Shown in pieces: positions 44,614 through 52,058 of a stretch of DNA of 64,000 nt (position 1 is its first letter; each line of letters opens with the position of its first letter). The notes under the pieces are model-generated. The model had not been told where the DNA came from, ran no database searches, and worked only from the letters and a program-made list of their open reading frames with translations. The translations under genes and the position numbers were made by a program. The stretch is from positions 28,517-92,516 of the forward strand of contig NZ_JAHHXM010000010.1 in assembly GCF_019037185.1 (NCBI RefSeq), given 5' to 3'. The DNA is from Oceanobacillus caeni (GTDB taxonomy: Bacteria; Bacillota; Bacilli; Bacillales; Amphibacillaceae).

Positions 44614-45036
44614 ATGAGACGTCATCATGGACCACATTGTGGATGTCCAATATGTGTTTATCCGACTAAAGTTAATAACGTGCATACTTGTTCAGAAAGT
44701 TGTGTAAAACATATTCATCCATCTCACACAAATGTAATCAACCATCATACAGTTAAGAATATTCACGAGTTTCCACACTCCACTTCTTTTCACAATGTAA
44801 CAAATAGTGTTGACATTGAAGGACCATCTTATGAAGTTCCAGGCCCAGGACCAGGAGTAATGGGAGCATCTACTGGCCCAGGATTTGGTCCAGGACCGGG
44901 AGTAATGGGAGCTCCTACCGGCCCAGGATTTGGCCCGGGACCAGGAGTAATGGGAGCATTTGACCCAGGCTATGGACATGGAAAGTACCATGGACATGGA
45001 AAGCACCACCCCCATCATTGCGGATGTAAAAGATAA
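44614..45036 (+). CDS. CotD-like inner spore coat protein
   Basis: His/Cys-rich protein of 140 aa. The CotD-like first half has HxxH-rich stretches (CVKHIHPSHTNVINHHTVKN, then HEFPHSTSFHNV). It is followed by a tandem repeat GPGPGVMGAxTGPGFG (three copies) and ends HGKHHPHHCGCKR. Residue Cys-Gly-Cys appears at both ends (HCGCPIC, HCGCKR). ATG at 44614 uses AAAGGGG. In B. subtilis cotD also neighbours ypsA, which supports the call. The Gly-Pro repeat is an addition to classical CotD. Confidence 0.8.
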   Translation: MRRHHGPHCGCPICVYPTKVNNVHTCSESCVKHIHPSHTNVINHHTVKNIHEFPHSTSFHNVTNSVDIEGPSYEVPGPGPGVMGASTGPGFGPGPGVMGAPTGPGFGPGPGVMGAFDPGYGHGKYHGHGKHHPHHCGCKR

Positions 45037-45045
45037 ATGATTTTT

Positions 45046-45083
45046 AAGAAAGGCTAGCTATTAGTTGCTAGCTTTTCTTTTTA
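45046..45083 (+). terminator. Terminator of the coat gene
   Basis: AAGAAAGGCTAGC and GCTAGCTTTTCTT arms, then TTTTAATC. Confidence 0.8.
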
Positions 45084-45120
45084 ATCTTATAATGGCGGTA
45101 TTTATGGGGAGGACTTACAT

Positions 45121-45672
45121 ATGAAAAGTTTAGTCGTATCAGGATATAAATCCACGGAGCTTGGTATTTTCAAAGAAAATGATCCACGAGTAGCTTTTAT
45201 TAAGGCTGCAATCGAGAAGCGTTTAACTAGCTTTATCGAACAAGGATTAGAATGGGTTATTATTACCGGACAATTGGGTGTGGAAATGTGGACTGCCGAA
45301 GTTGTACTAGATCTTAAAGAAAATCATGATATAAATATTGCTTTGATTCCACCATTTGAAAATCAAGAAAAACGCTGGCCAGATCCTCTTAAGGAGAAAT
45401 ATCAAGAATTAACTTTTATAGTCGACTTTTTCCAACCATTATATAAAGGAGATTATAAAGGACCATATCAATTCCAAGCAAAAAATAAATGGTTAGTAGA
45501 AAAAAGTGATGGGTGCATCATTCTAATGGACGAAGACAATCCGGGCAGCAATAAATACCTATATGATATAGCAAAGGAAAAAGAGGGATATCAAGTCGAT
45601 TTGATAACTCCTATGGATTTAGAAGATATTGTGGAAGAGATTAGAATGAAAGATCCGGATTATTGGGGGTAA
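45121..45672 (+). CDS. ypsA: YpsA family (UPF0398, SLOG-fold) protein
   Basis: Cytoplasmic Rossmann-like protein, 183 aa, with SGYKSTELGIF near the N-terminus, ITGQLGVEMWTAEV (nucleotide-loop-like) and DEDNPGSNKYLY. The family is linked to cell division and stress in Firmicutes; ligand unknown. In many bacilli gpsB follows it; here a family A repeat fragment follows instead. Confidence 0.9.
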   Translation: MKSLVVSGYKSTELGIFKENDPRVAFIKAAIEKRLTSFIEQGLEWVIITGQLGVEMWTAEVVLDLKENHDINIALIPPFENQEKRWPDPLKEKYQELTFIVDFFQPLYKGDYKGPYQFQAKNKWLVEKSDGCIILMDEDNPGSNKYLYDIAKEKEGYQVDLITPMDLEDIVEEIRMKDPDYWG

Positions 45673-45749
45673 CGGTTGATTCAAGCAAAATGAGGAATAA
45701 GGTAACCCCTTACTCCTGCCATAAATATTCCATTATTTCCTCTTGAAAA

Positions 45750-45824
45750 TAAGGGTCCGATAAGTGCGACTAACCAGCAGCGGGAGACGAAGGAAAACCT
45801 TCACTGATGGAATTCTTCTTTATC
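45750..45824 (+). repeat. Family A repeat, copy A6 (hairpin 2 half only)
   Basis: GGGTCCGATAAGTGCGACTA linker, then CCAGCAGCGGG to CTTCACTGATGG and tail GAATTCTTCTTTATC. Hairpin 1 is missing. The tail encodes the last residues and stop of the next minus-strand gene. Confidence 0.75.
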
Positions 45825-46028
45825 TTGATTATCATTCTTATTGGACTGTTCATCATCGGAAGATTCTTCATTATTATCCTCCTCAACCAACGTTAGTTCT
45901 GAAGGTTTCCTGTCATCATTCCCAATTTCTTCGTTTTTTGTTGGTGCAAAAAGAATATAAATGATTAGGAAAGTGAGTGCGAAGAAGGTAGTTAATCCCC
46001 AAAGGGTGAAAGCAAAATACTTCTTCAT
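45801..46028 (-). CDS. Small single-pass membrane protein, 75 aa
   Basis: Unrecognised. One strong membrane helix (LTTFFALTFLIIYILFAP, about 12-29), then a very acidic tail (EEDNNEESSDDEQSNKNDN). AAGGAGGTG lies 13 bases before the ATG, rather far. The C-terminal DKEEFHQ and the stop codon are supplied by repeat A6. Possibly secreted-side anchor; function unknown. Confidence 0.55.
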   Translation of the reverse strand: MKKYFAFTLWGLTTFFALTFLIIYILFAPTKNEEIGNDDRKPSELTLVEEDNNEESSDDEQSNKNDNQDKEEFHQ

Positions 46029-46119
46029 CTGACGTTTTACACCTCCTTGTTTCGCATCTAATGCAGTATATTAAGAGGGAATACGAGGTGTGCGGATGAA
46101 AACAAAATGATTTAAGAGA

Positions 46120-46156
46120 AACTTGGCATTCTCCAACCTAAAGAGAATACCAAGTT
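46120..46156. other. Stem-loop upstream of an acetyltransferase gene
   Basis: AACTTGGCATTCTC and GAGAATACCAAGTT arms with one mismatch; no T run. Role unclear. Confidence 0.4.
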
Positions 46157-46224
46157 CCTAAAAACAGAATAAAAGTGTTATAATGTTTAAAACTGTTATA
46201 TTTCACTAATTAAAAGGGTGATTA

Positions 46225-46731
46225 ATGGTGGATTATACTATTCGGTTAATGAAAAAAAAGGATATTCCACAAGTGCAGCGCGTTGCAAAGGTGAGTTGGA
46301 ATAGTACATATGAAGGAATTATCCCACATGAGATTCAAAATAATTTTTTGAAGAGAGCTTACAGTTATAAAATATTAAAACGTAGATTGAAATATTCGAT
46401 GATGTTAGTGGCTGAAGTTCATGGTAAAATTGTAGGATTTGCTAATTATTCCTACGTGTCCTCAGAAGGTTCGACTCAACTTGGGGCCCTTTACATTTAT
46501 CCAGAATTCCAGGGCTATGGCATAGGTTCTGCTTTTTTAAAAGAGGGTGTAAAAATATTAGATGACATAAAGGAAATCCAACTAAATGTGGAAAAAAATA
46601 ATTTGGTTGGTATGAGATTTTATCAAGCAAAAGGTTTTGAAAAAATAAGTGAAACTGAAGAGGACTTTAACGGTCATACGATACATACGATAAATATGAA
46701 ATTGAAAATAAAGGAAAATATGAATGTGTAA
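46225..46731 (+). CDS. GNAT-family N-acetyltransferase
   Basis: Acetyl-CoA-dependent transferase of 168 aa. Motif A is LGALYIYPEFQGYGIGSAFL (Q-x-x-G-x-G), and motif B region LNVEKNNLVGMRFYQAKGFE. PaiA-like in layout. Overlapping logic suggests co-transcription with the membrane gene 17 bases downstream. Acceptor unknown. Confidence 0.85.
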   Translation: MVDYTIRLMKKKDIPQVQRVAKVSWNSTYEGIIPHEIQNNFLKRAYSYKILKRRLKYSMMLVAEVHGKIVGFANYSYVSSEGSTQLGALYIYPEFQGYGIGSAFLKEGVKILDDIKEIQLNVEKNNLVGMRFYQAKGFEKISETEEDFNGHTIHTINMKLKIKENMNV

Positions 46732-46748
46732 AATGTTAGGATGTTTAG

Positions 46749-47213
46749 ATGAAGAAAAATGGTTTCTTTCGTGGATTTAAAATTTTTGGTGGAAACTTAA
46801 TTGCTATAGCGCTATTAGGTTTAGTTATAATTGGTTCCTTATTATTGGGTATTGGTACATATTTTTTGGGGTTTGCAGGCTTTTTTTATATATTTAATGT
46901 GGAATATGATTCATTATATTATTTACTTTTATTTCTTATCTTCTTTTTCATTTTAAGTTATTTTACTAAGTTAATTGCTAAGTTATCTCTTATTATTTTC
47001 GGCCCTTATTTAAAAACGAAGAAAAGATTTATTGGAATGAAATTCATTTTAATTACGATTGCCTTGTGGCTAGCTATCTTTATAATAGATGAAATGATGG
47101 TTGAAATCACAGTTCCTATTTGGACAGAAATTCTGGGAGCATTACTACTGTCCATTGCGGATACCGCATTCAAAGGAAAAATGAAAAAAATCGTTATTAT
47201 CAAGAAAAAGTAA
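46749..47213 (+). CDS. YrvL-like integral membrane protein
   Basis: Four predicted membrane helices in 154 aa, basic C-terminus (FKGKMKKIVIIKKK). The conserved-looking segment is IIDEMMVEITVPIWTEILGA, resembling the YrvL family, linked in B. subtilis to sigma-O regulation. The assignment is by general resemblance and is tentative. No ribosome site of note (TTAGATG). Confidence 0.5.
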   Translation: MKKNGFFRGFKIFGGNLIAIALLGLVIIGSLLLGIGTYFLGFAGFFYIFNVEYDSLYYLLLFLIFFFILSYFTKLIAKLSLIIFGPYLKTKKRFIGMKFILITIALWLAIFIIDEMMVEITVPIWTEILGALLLSIADTAFKGKMKKIVIIKKK

Positions 47214-47242
47214 TTTTTATTCCTCCTAAACGAAAAGTAAGT

Positions 47243-47370
47243 ACCCCACCTCAAGCTTCTAGGGAACAAAGAAGGTAGGTGGGAGATCAACTGCCCGTAA
47301 AGGTCTGATAAGTGCGATAACCATAAGTGGGGGATGAAGGAAAACCCACACTTATGGAAGTTTTCTTTAT
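47243..47370 (+). repeat. Family A two-hairpin repeat, copy A7
   Basis: CCCACCTCAAGCTTCTAGGG to GAAGGTAGGTGGGAGATCAA, CTGCCCGTAAAGGTCTGATA, then hairpin 2 with CCATAAGTGGGGG and CACTTATGG. One pair is C-G in A1 and A-T here, a compensated change. The tail TTTTCTTTAT supplies the stop of the next gene. Confidence 0.85.
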
Positions 47371-47537
47371 GGCATTTCATCTGCTTTTGGTCGGTTTTTA
47401 AAGGCCTCGTGTGTGACAATATCTTCTTGCTGTTCAAATTGTCGGCTATGTTCTTTTTTTTCCACCATATTATGATCAGGGAAGCTATTTGGATTACCCT
47501 TCTTTTTATGGTTAAAAGCTTTTCCACGTCCCATCAT
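47367..47537 (-). CDS. Small hydrophilic protein, 56 aa
   Basis: Unrecognised. Begins MMGRGKAFNHKKKGNPNSF with AAAGGAG 6 bases before the ATG, and contains EHSRQFEQQEDIVTHEAF. Very basic start and polar throughout, like many small sporulation proteins, but no match to a known SASP. The stop lies within repeat A7. Confidence 0.55.
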   Translation of the reverse strand: MMGRGKAFNHKKKGNPNSFPDHNMVEKKEHSRQFEQQEDIVTHEAFKNRPKADEMP

Positions 47538-47672
47538 AGCACTCTCCTTTCCAATCATTCCTAGTTAGTTTACGCATAAATGTGCTTTACCATTCAAAAT
47601 ACATACATCAGCTCGAATAAAAATAGGGAAATGAAGACATATTACTGATAAAAAGGAATGGAGGTACATAAG

Positions 47673-47948
47673 ATGGCATACGAAAATTTACATGAGGAAT
47701 TACAACGCGCAAGTGCGCTAGTAAACGCTGCACAAGAAGCAGTAATCCAAGCTCAAGGACAAGACATGGAAGTGTTGGAACAAGCGGAACAACAGTTAAA
47801 GAGTGCTGAACAAACGTTAAGAAATTTACAAAGACAAGCTGGAACAGAAGCTACACAGAATTCACAATTCCAACAAGCATTTGAAGAATTACACGATGTA
47901 CGTCAACAAGTGCAAGAGGCACAACAAAACATAAATGATATTTTATAA
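47673..47948 (+). CDS. Small coiled-coil protein (DUF2524/YtzC-like?)
   Basis: A 91-aa helical, Gln/Glu-rich protein (AAQEAVIQAQGQDMEVLEQ, then QQLKSAEQTLRNLQRQ). ATG at 47673 has GGAGG 9 bases upstream. Predicted as antiparallel coiled coil; weakly resembles YtzC. Function unknown. Terminator follows. Confidence 0.6.
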   Translation: MAYENLHEELQRASALVNAAQEAVIQAQGQDMEVLEQAEQQLKSAEQTLRNLQRQAGTEATQNSQFQQAFEELHDVRQQVQEAQQNINDIL

Positions 47949-47949
47949 T

Positions 47950-47980
47950 AAATAAGTAGGGGATTAGCCCCTACTTATTT
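47950..47980. terminator. Bidirectional terminator
   Basis: Perfect 13-bp arms AAATAAGTAGGGG and CCCCTACTTATTT. Confidence 0.9.
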
Positions 47981-49418
47981 TCACATAACGACGATAGACA
48001 ATAATACCTGTTATTAAAAGGACGGAACCAAAGAACAACATATTAAAAATAGGAGAAGCGGTTTTTGGTAATTCCTCACCATCTGCTTTATCAACAACGG
48101 AGGGTTCTGGTTGTTCTGCACGGTCGGTGGTTTTATCGCTTGTTACCTTTTCTACTTCATTCGTTTCTTTCACCACTTCACTCTTCTTTTTATTCTTTTC
48201 CTTTTCTACATCATTTTCTGTATCCTTTTTCTCATTTTTTGTTCCAACCATAATACTTTCTACTTGTTCGATTTCATCCTTTGCTTCTTCTATTATTTTT
48301 TGGAAATCAAATAAATCAGAGTATAACAATAAATCCGCTAGTAATTCCCCGTTTTTGTTATAAATTTCTAATAGCAGGTCATACCCATCTGTACTATACA
48401 TTGTCATTAAAGCATCAAAGGAGACCGGCTTTTTCTCGTTATCCTTTACGAGATAATACTTGATATCAATTTGGAAGAGTTCTAAAAGTTGCTGATAAAT
48501 CTGTTTAAATTCAATGATTTGGCTTTTAGAAAGTTTATCGACATTTTCTAAACTTTCAAATGATGCTAATTGATCCTGAAGTTCCAAAAGCTTATCCAAA
48601 AATGCAGAATCCTCTATATCTAAACGAAGAAAGTGTTCCAGAAGTTTTCCGATTTCCGCATCAGATAAACCTATATCCGGTAAATCAGGGTATATTTCAT
48701 CAAATTCAACTTCGTCCTGATAAAAGGAAATAGCATCCTCTAATTCCTCCATATACTTGAAATATTCCATTGAATCTCCGTGATCATTTAAAAATGTTTC
48801 TAATTCTTCTTTTGAATTAAATCCATAACGCTTAAGAAGCTCTTGGAAGTTTGTATCATTGATGGGTGTTAGTGATAACTCATAAAGATATAGGTCTACA
48901 ATGGATTCTAAATTCTCAAGATACTTATAATTTTCAAGGGAATCGTCAAACTGAACTAAAATATTTTCCAATTCCTGTTTGGATGCAATTTCATAGGATG
49001 TTAATAGGTCTTGAAGGTTTTTCTCATTTATAAGGGTGTAATCGTCTAAATAATGTTTTACATAATCATGCAAATCTTCCGCGAAAATAATCAATTCCCC
49101 TTGTAACACGTCTTGCCCTTTTTCCAAGTCACCAAATTCTATTAATAAGGTATTCAATTCTTCACGAGTTAAATTGAATTTTTTAAGCACAGATTGAACA
49201 TCTTTTTCGGTTAGTGGTGTACCTAATTCATCGCCAGAATCAAAATAATCTAAATCCCAATCTTTGCTTTTAAGATAATCTAGGTAGTCCTGTTTATCCC
49301 AACCAATTTTCTTTAGAAATGCTTCAAATTGTGGGTCATTTGCTTTCATTGCAAATGTTGAAACGGGAATAAAAGTTATTAAGAATACAGTGAATAAAAC
49401 AACGAATAATTGCTTCAA
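47964..49418 (-). CDS. LPXTA-anchored acidic surface protein
   Basis: Secreted, wall-anchored protein of about 484 aa. Signal peptide from TTG at 49418 (MKQLFVVLFTVFLITFIPVS, then TFA). The mature part is very acidic, with about three repeats of roughly 65 aa built on NxQxLLxxYxxxSKEELExxL and SxExxKYxExLE. A Lys/Glu-rich spacer leads to LPKTA, a hydrophobic helix and RRYVKISRG. LPXTA with Pro two residues on suggests a class D sortase. It fits the 'processed acidic surface protein' family. No sortase gene is nearby. Confidence 0.8.
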   Translation of the reverse strand: MKQLFVVLFTVFLITFIPVSTFAMKANDPQFEAFLKKIGWDKQDYLDYLKSKDWDLDYFDSGDELGTPLTEKDVQSVLKKFNLTREELNTLLIEFGDLEKGQDVLQGELIIFAEDLHDYVKHYLDDYTLINEKNLQDLLTSYEIASKQELENILVQFDDSLENYKYLENLESIVDLYLYELSLTPINDTNFQELLKRYGFNSKEELETFLNDHGDSMEYFKYMEELEDAISFYQDEVEFDEIYPDLPDIGLSDAEIGKLLEHFLRLDIEDSAFLDKLLELQDQLASFESLENVDKLSKSQIIEFKQIYQQLLELFQIDIKYYLVKDNEKKPVSFDALMTMYSTDGYDLLLEIYNKNGELLADLLLYSDLFDFQKIIEEAKDEIEQVESIMVGTKNEKKDTENDVEKEKNKKKSEVVKETNEVEKVTSDKTTDRAEQPEPSVVDKADGEELPKTASPIFNMLFFGSVLLITGIIVYRRYVKISRG

Positions 49419-49518
49419 ATTCTTTCCTCCCAAAGTGTGATATAAACATGAGAATATTATAATTTGAAACAGTAAAAAAAGATAGTATTATTTGATTTTT
49501 GTTACAAATTAGGTTTCT

Positions 49519-49548
49519 TTGTCGAAATATGTATCCATGCCTTATAAT
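49519..49548 (+). promoter_or_regulatory. folC promoter
   Basis: TTGTCG, 18-base spacer, TATAAT, 54 bases before the ATG. Confidence 0.55.
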
Positions 49549-49601
49549 AAAAGGATATTCTAATTTAGAGAATGAGCAGGACATAAAGGAGCTTAAATCG
49601 C

Positions 49602-50888
49602 ATGAATTATGAGGAAGCATTACAATATATTCATAGTCCAAAGTATAGTAGAATGAGTCTAGGTTTAGATCATATTCGCTCATTAATGAACGCTTTAGGA
49701 AATCCGGAAAAGAAGTTAAAGTTTGTTCATATAGCGGGAACGAATGGTAAAGGCTCTGTCGCATCCTACCTTTCACATATTTTAGGAAAGGCTGGCTATA
49801 AGACAGGACTATTTACCTCACCGTATATTGAACGATTTAATGAACGAATTAAAGTAAATCAAGAAGATATTTCAGATGATTCTCTAGCGAAAATAACGGA
49901 AATGATTAAGAATAAAATAGAGGAAGAACAAATACCTACGACAGAGTTTGAAATCATGACGGCAATTGCTTTTCAATATTTTTACGAACAACAATGTGAT
50001 ATGGTAGTACTTGAGGTTGGATTAGGGGGAAGACTTGATTCCACGAATGTAATTGAATACCCATTACTATCCATTATTACTTCGATTAGTTACGATCATC
50101 AAGCATTTTTAGGCTCCACTTTGACTGAAATTGCTGGCGAAAAAGCTGGAATCATTAAAGAAAATACTCCGGTACTTTTATATTCACAAGAAAAAGAGGC
50201 GGAAGATGTCATTTACCGTGTTGCTCATGAGAAAAATAGTCCAGTTTTTCAACCAGACTTTTCCCAAATAACGAACATATCAGCAGACTTAAGTGGACAG
50301 TCATTTGATTATAAATCATTAAAAGATATAAAAATCACATTATTAGGTGAACATCAACTTAAAAATGCGGCTGTTGTGTTAGAAGCGGTGCAGCTCCTTA
50401 ATGAAAATGAAATTCATATTGATGAAAATGCACTTAGGTTAGGTTTAGCCGAAACAACATGGCCAGGTCGATTTGAAATTATTCACCAAAATCCAATTGT
50501 CGTCATTGATGGCGCCCATAATATTGACAGTATTAATGCTTTAGTGGATAATTTAACGAAGTATTTTCATAATAAAAAAATAATAGCCATTCTTGGTATT
50601 TTAAAAGACAAAGATGTTGATCAAATAATTGAGAGGGTTTCTCCAGTTATGCATTCTTTTATCACAGTCACTCCTGGTAATCCAAGGGCAATGAAGGCAG
50701 AAGATTTAGCTCTTCGTTTAGCTGATAAAAATCAGATAGTCAAGGCTAGTCAGGGGTTTGAGGAAGCAATTGATCTAGCCTTAGAAGAGGCAGGAGAAGA
50801 CGGTATAGTTTGTAGCTTCGGATCTCTTTACTATATAGGAGAAATCCGAAAAATCATGAGGTCAGAAAAATACGATAGTCAGAAATGA
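49602..50888 (+). CDS. folC: Folylpolyglutamate / dihydrofolate synthase
   Basis: Adds glutamate to folates (and perhaps dihydropteroate), 428 aa, Mur-ligase fold. P-loop HIAGTNGKGSVAS at about 42-54, Mg/folate site FTSPYIERFNERI, VVLEVGLGGRLDSTNV and VIDGAHNIDSINAL for the C-terminal domain. Heads a short folate operon with folE and the formyl-THF cyclo-ligase. Confidence 0.95.
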   Translation: MNYEEALQYIHSPKYSRMSLGLDHIRSLMNALGNPEKKLKFVHIAGTNGKGSVASYLSHILGKAGYKTGLFTSPYIERFNERIKVNQEDISDDSLAKITEMIKNKIEEEQIPTTEFEIMTAIAFQYFYEQQCDMVVLEVGLGGRLDSTNVIEYPLLSIITSISYDHQAFLGSTLTEIAGEKAGIIKENTPVLLYSQEKEAEDVIYRVAHEKNSPVFQPDFSQITNISADLSGQSFDYKSLKDIKITLLGEHQLKNAAVVLEAVQLLNENEIHIDENALRLGLAETTWPGRFEIIHQNPIVVIDGAHNIDSINALVDNLTKYFHNKKIIAILGILKDKDVDQIIERVSPVMHSFITVTPGNPRAMKAEDLALRLADKNQIVKASQGFEEAIDLALEEAGEDGIVCSFGSLYYIGEIRKIMRSEKYDSQK

Positions 50889-50900
50889 GGCTTTAAATAA

Positions 50901-51458
50901 ATGGATAAGGAAAAAATTCAATCAGCAGTTCGACAAATTTTAGAAGCAATTGGGGAAGATCCAGATCGTCAAGGTTTATTAGATACACCAAAACGAGTAG
51001 CAAATATGTATGAAGAAGTTTTTTCAGGACTATCCAAAAACCCCGCTGTCCATTGTGAAACGGTGTTTGAAGAACAACATGAGGAAATGGTACTTGTGAA
51101 AGATATTCAATTCTCCTCCATGTGTGAACATCATTTAGTGCCATTTATCGGTGTTGCGCACGTTGCATATATTCCGAAAAATGGTCGTGTCATAGGTTTA
51201 AGTAAAATGGCAAGGATTGTGGATGATATTAGTAAAAGACCGCAATTACAAGAGAGAATCACCAAATCTGTTGCAGATTTATTAATGGAAGAATTAGATC
51301 CAGTTGGTGTCATGGTTATTTTGGAGGCGGAACATATGTGTATGAGTATCCGTGGTGTGAAAAAACAAGGTTCCAAAACTGTAACGAGTGCCGTTCGTGG
51401 GTCATTTAGAGAAAATAGTAAATCAAGAAATGAAGTACTTGCTTTAATTAGTAAATAA
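50901..51458 (+). CDS. folE: GTP cyclohydrolase I
   Basis: First step of folate synthesis: GTP to dihydroneopterin triphosphate. Zinc ligands in [10 protein letters not shown] and the later Cys in [20 protein letters not shown] and QERIT are conserved. 185 aa is typical of FolE type I. Starts 12 bases after folC. Confidence 0.97.
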   Translation: MDKEKIQSAVRQILEAIGEDPDRQGLLDTPKRVANMYEEVFSGLSKNPAVHCETVFEEQHEEMVLVKDIQFSSMCEHHLVPFIGVAHVAYIPKNGRVIGLSKMARIVDDISKRPQLQERITKSVADLLMEELDPVGVMVILEAEHMCMSIRGVKKQGSKTVTSAVRGSFRENSKSRNEVLALISK

Positions 51459-51473
51459 AAGTAGGGGATTTCA

Positions 51474-52025
51474 CTGAATAAAACAGAACTACGAAAAAGA
51501 ACAATTGCTAAGTTAAAAAGCCTGTCGAAGGATAAAAAATTAGAAATAGAACAGCAATTAAGAAATAAATTATTAGACTCTGATCTTTGGAAAAAAGCAA
51601 AAACAATCGGAATTACCATTTCACAAGGGTGTGAATGGGATACAAAACCCATTATTGAAAAGGCATGGGATGAGGGAAAAGCTGTCTGTGTGCCAAAGTG
51701 TCTTCCGAATAGGGAAATGGTATTTTATCGAATCCATCATTTTCATCAATTAGAAAAAGGATTATACGATATTCCAGAGCCAAGTCCTGGAAAGACAATA
51801 AAAGTAAAAAAGTATGATATTGATTTGTTAATTGTTCCAGGTGTTGTTTTTGATCCAAATGGGTATCGAATTGGCTTTGGTGGAGGATACTATGATCGCT
51901 TTTTAGTTGATTTTCCAAATGAATCGATTTCTTTGGCAAGCCATTTCCAAGTAATCCAGCGACTTCCCATTGATTCCCATGATCTTCCGGTTAAGTATAT
52001 AGTTACAGAAACAAATAAGGAATAG
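51474..52025 (+). CDS. 5-formyltetrahydrofolate cyclo-ligase, probable CTG start
   Basis: Converts 5-formyl-THF to methenyl-THF with ATP, 183 aa (YqgN-like). N-terminal KTELRKRTIAKLKSL, KAVCVPKCLP and the C-terminal signature GFGGGYYDRFLVDFP. The frame opens after TAG at 51462; the only candidate giving the full domain is CTG at 51474, six bases after TAGGGGAT. The first canonical start in frame is GTG 51690, which would delete 72 residues. No frameshift is seen. Confidence 0.88.
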   Translation: MNKTELRKRTIAKLKSLSKDKKLEIEQQLRNKLLDSDLWKKAKTIGITISQGCEWDTKPIIEKAWDEGKAVCVPKCLPNREMVFYRIHHFHQLEKGLYDIPEPSPGKTIKVKKYDIDLLIVPGVVFDPNGYRIGFGGGYYDRFLVDFPNESISLASHFQVIQRLPIDSHDLPVKYIVTETNKE

Positions 52026-52050
52026 AGAACATGATCTCTATTCCTTATTT
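52013..52050. terminator. Bidirectional terminator, cyclo-ligase / DHA2 exporter
   Basis: Perfect 16-bp arms AAATAAGGAATAGAGA and TCTCTATTCCTTATTT, overlapping the cyclo-ligase stop. Confidence 0.9.
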
Positions 52051-52058
52051 GTTATAGA

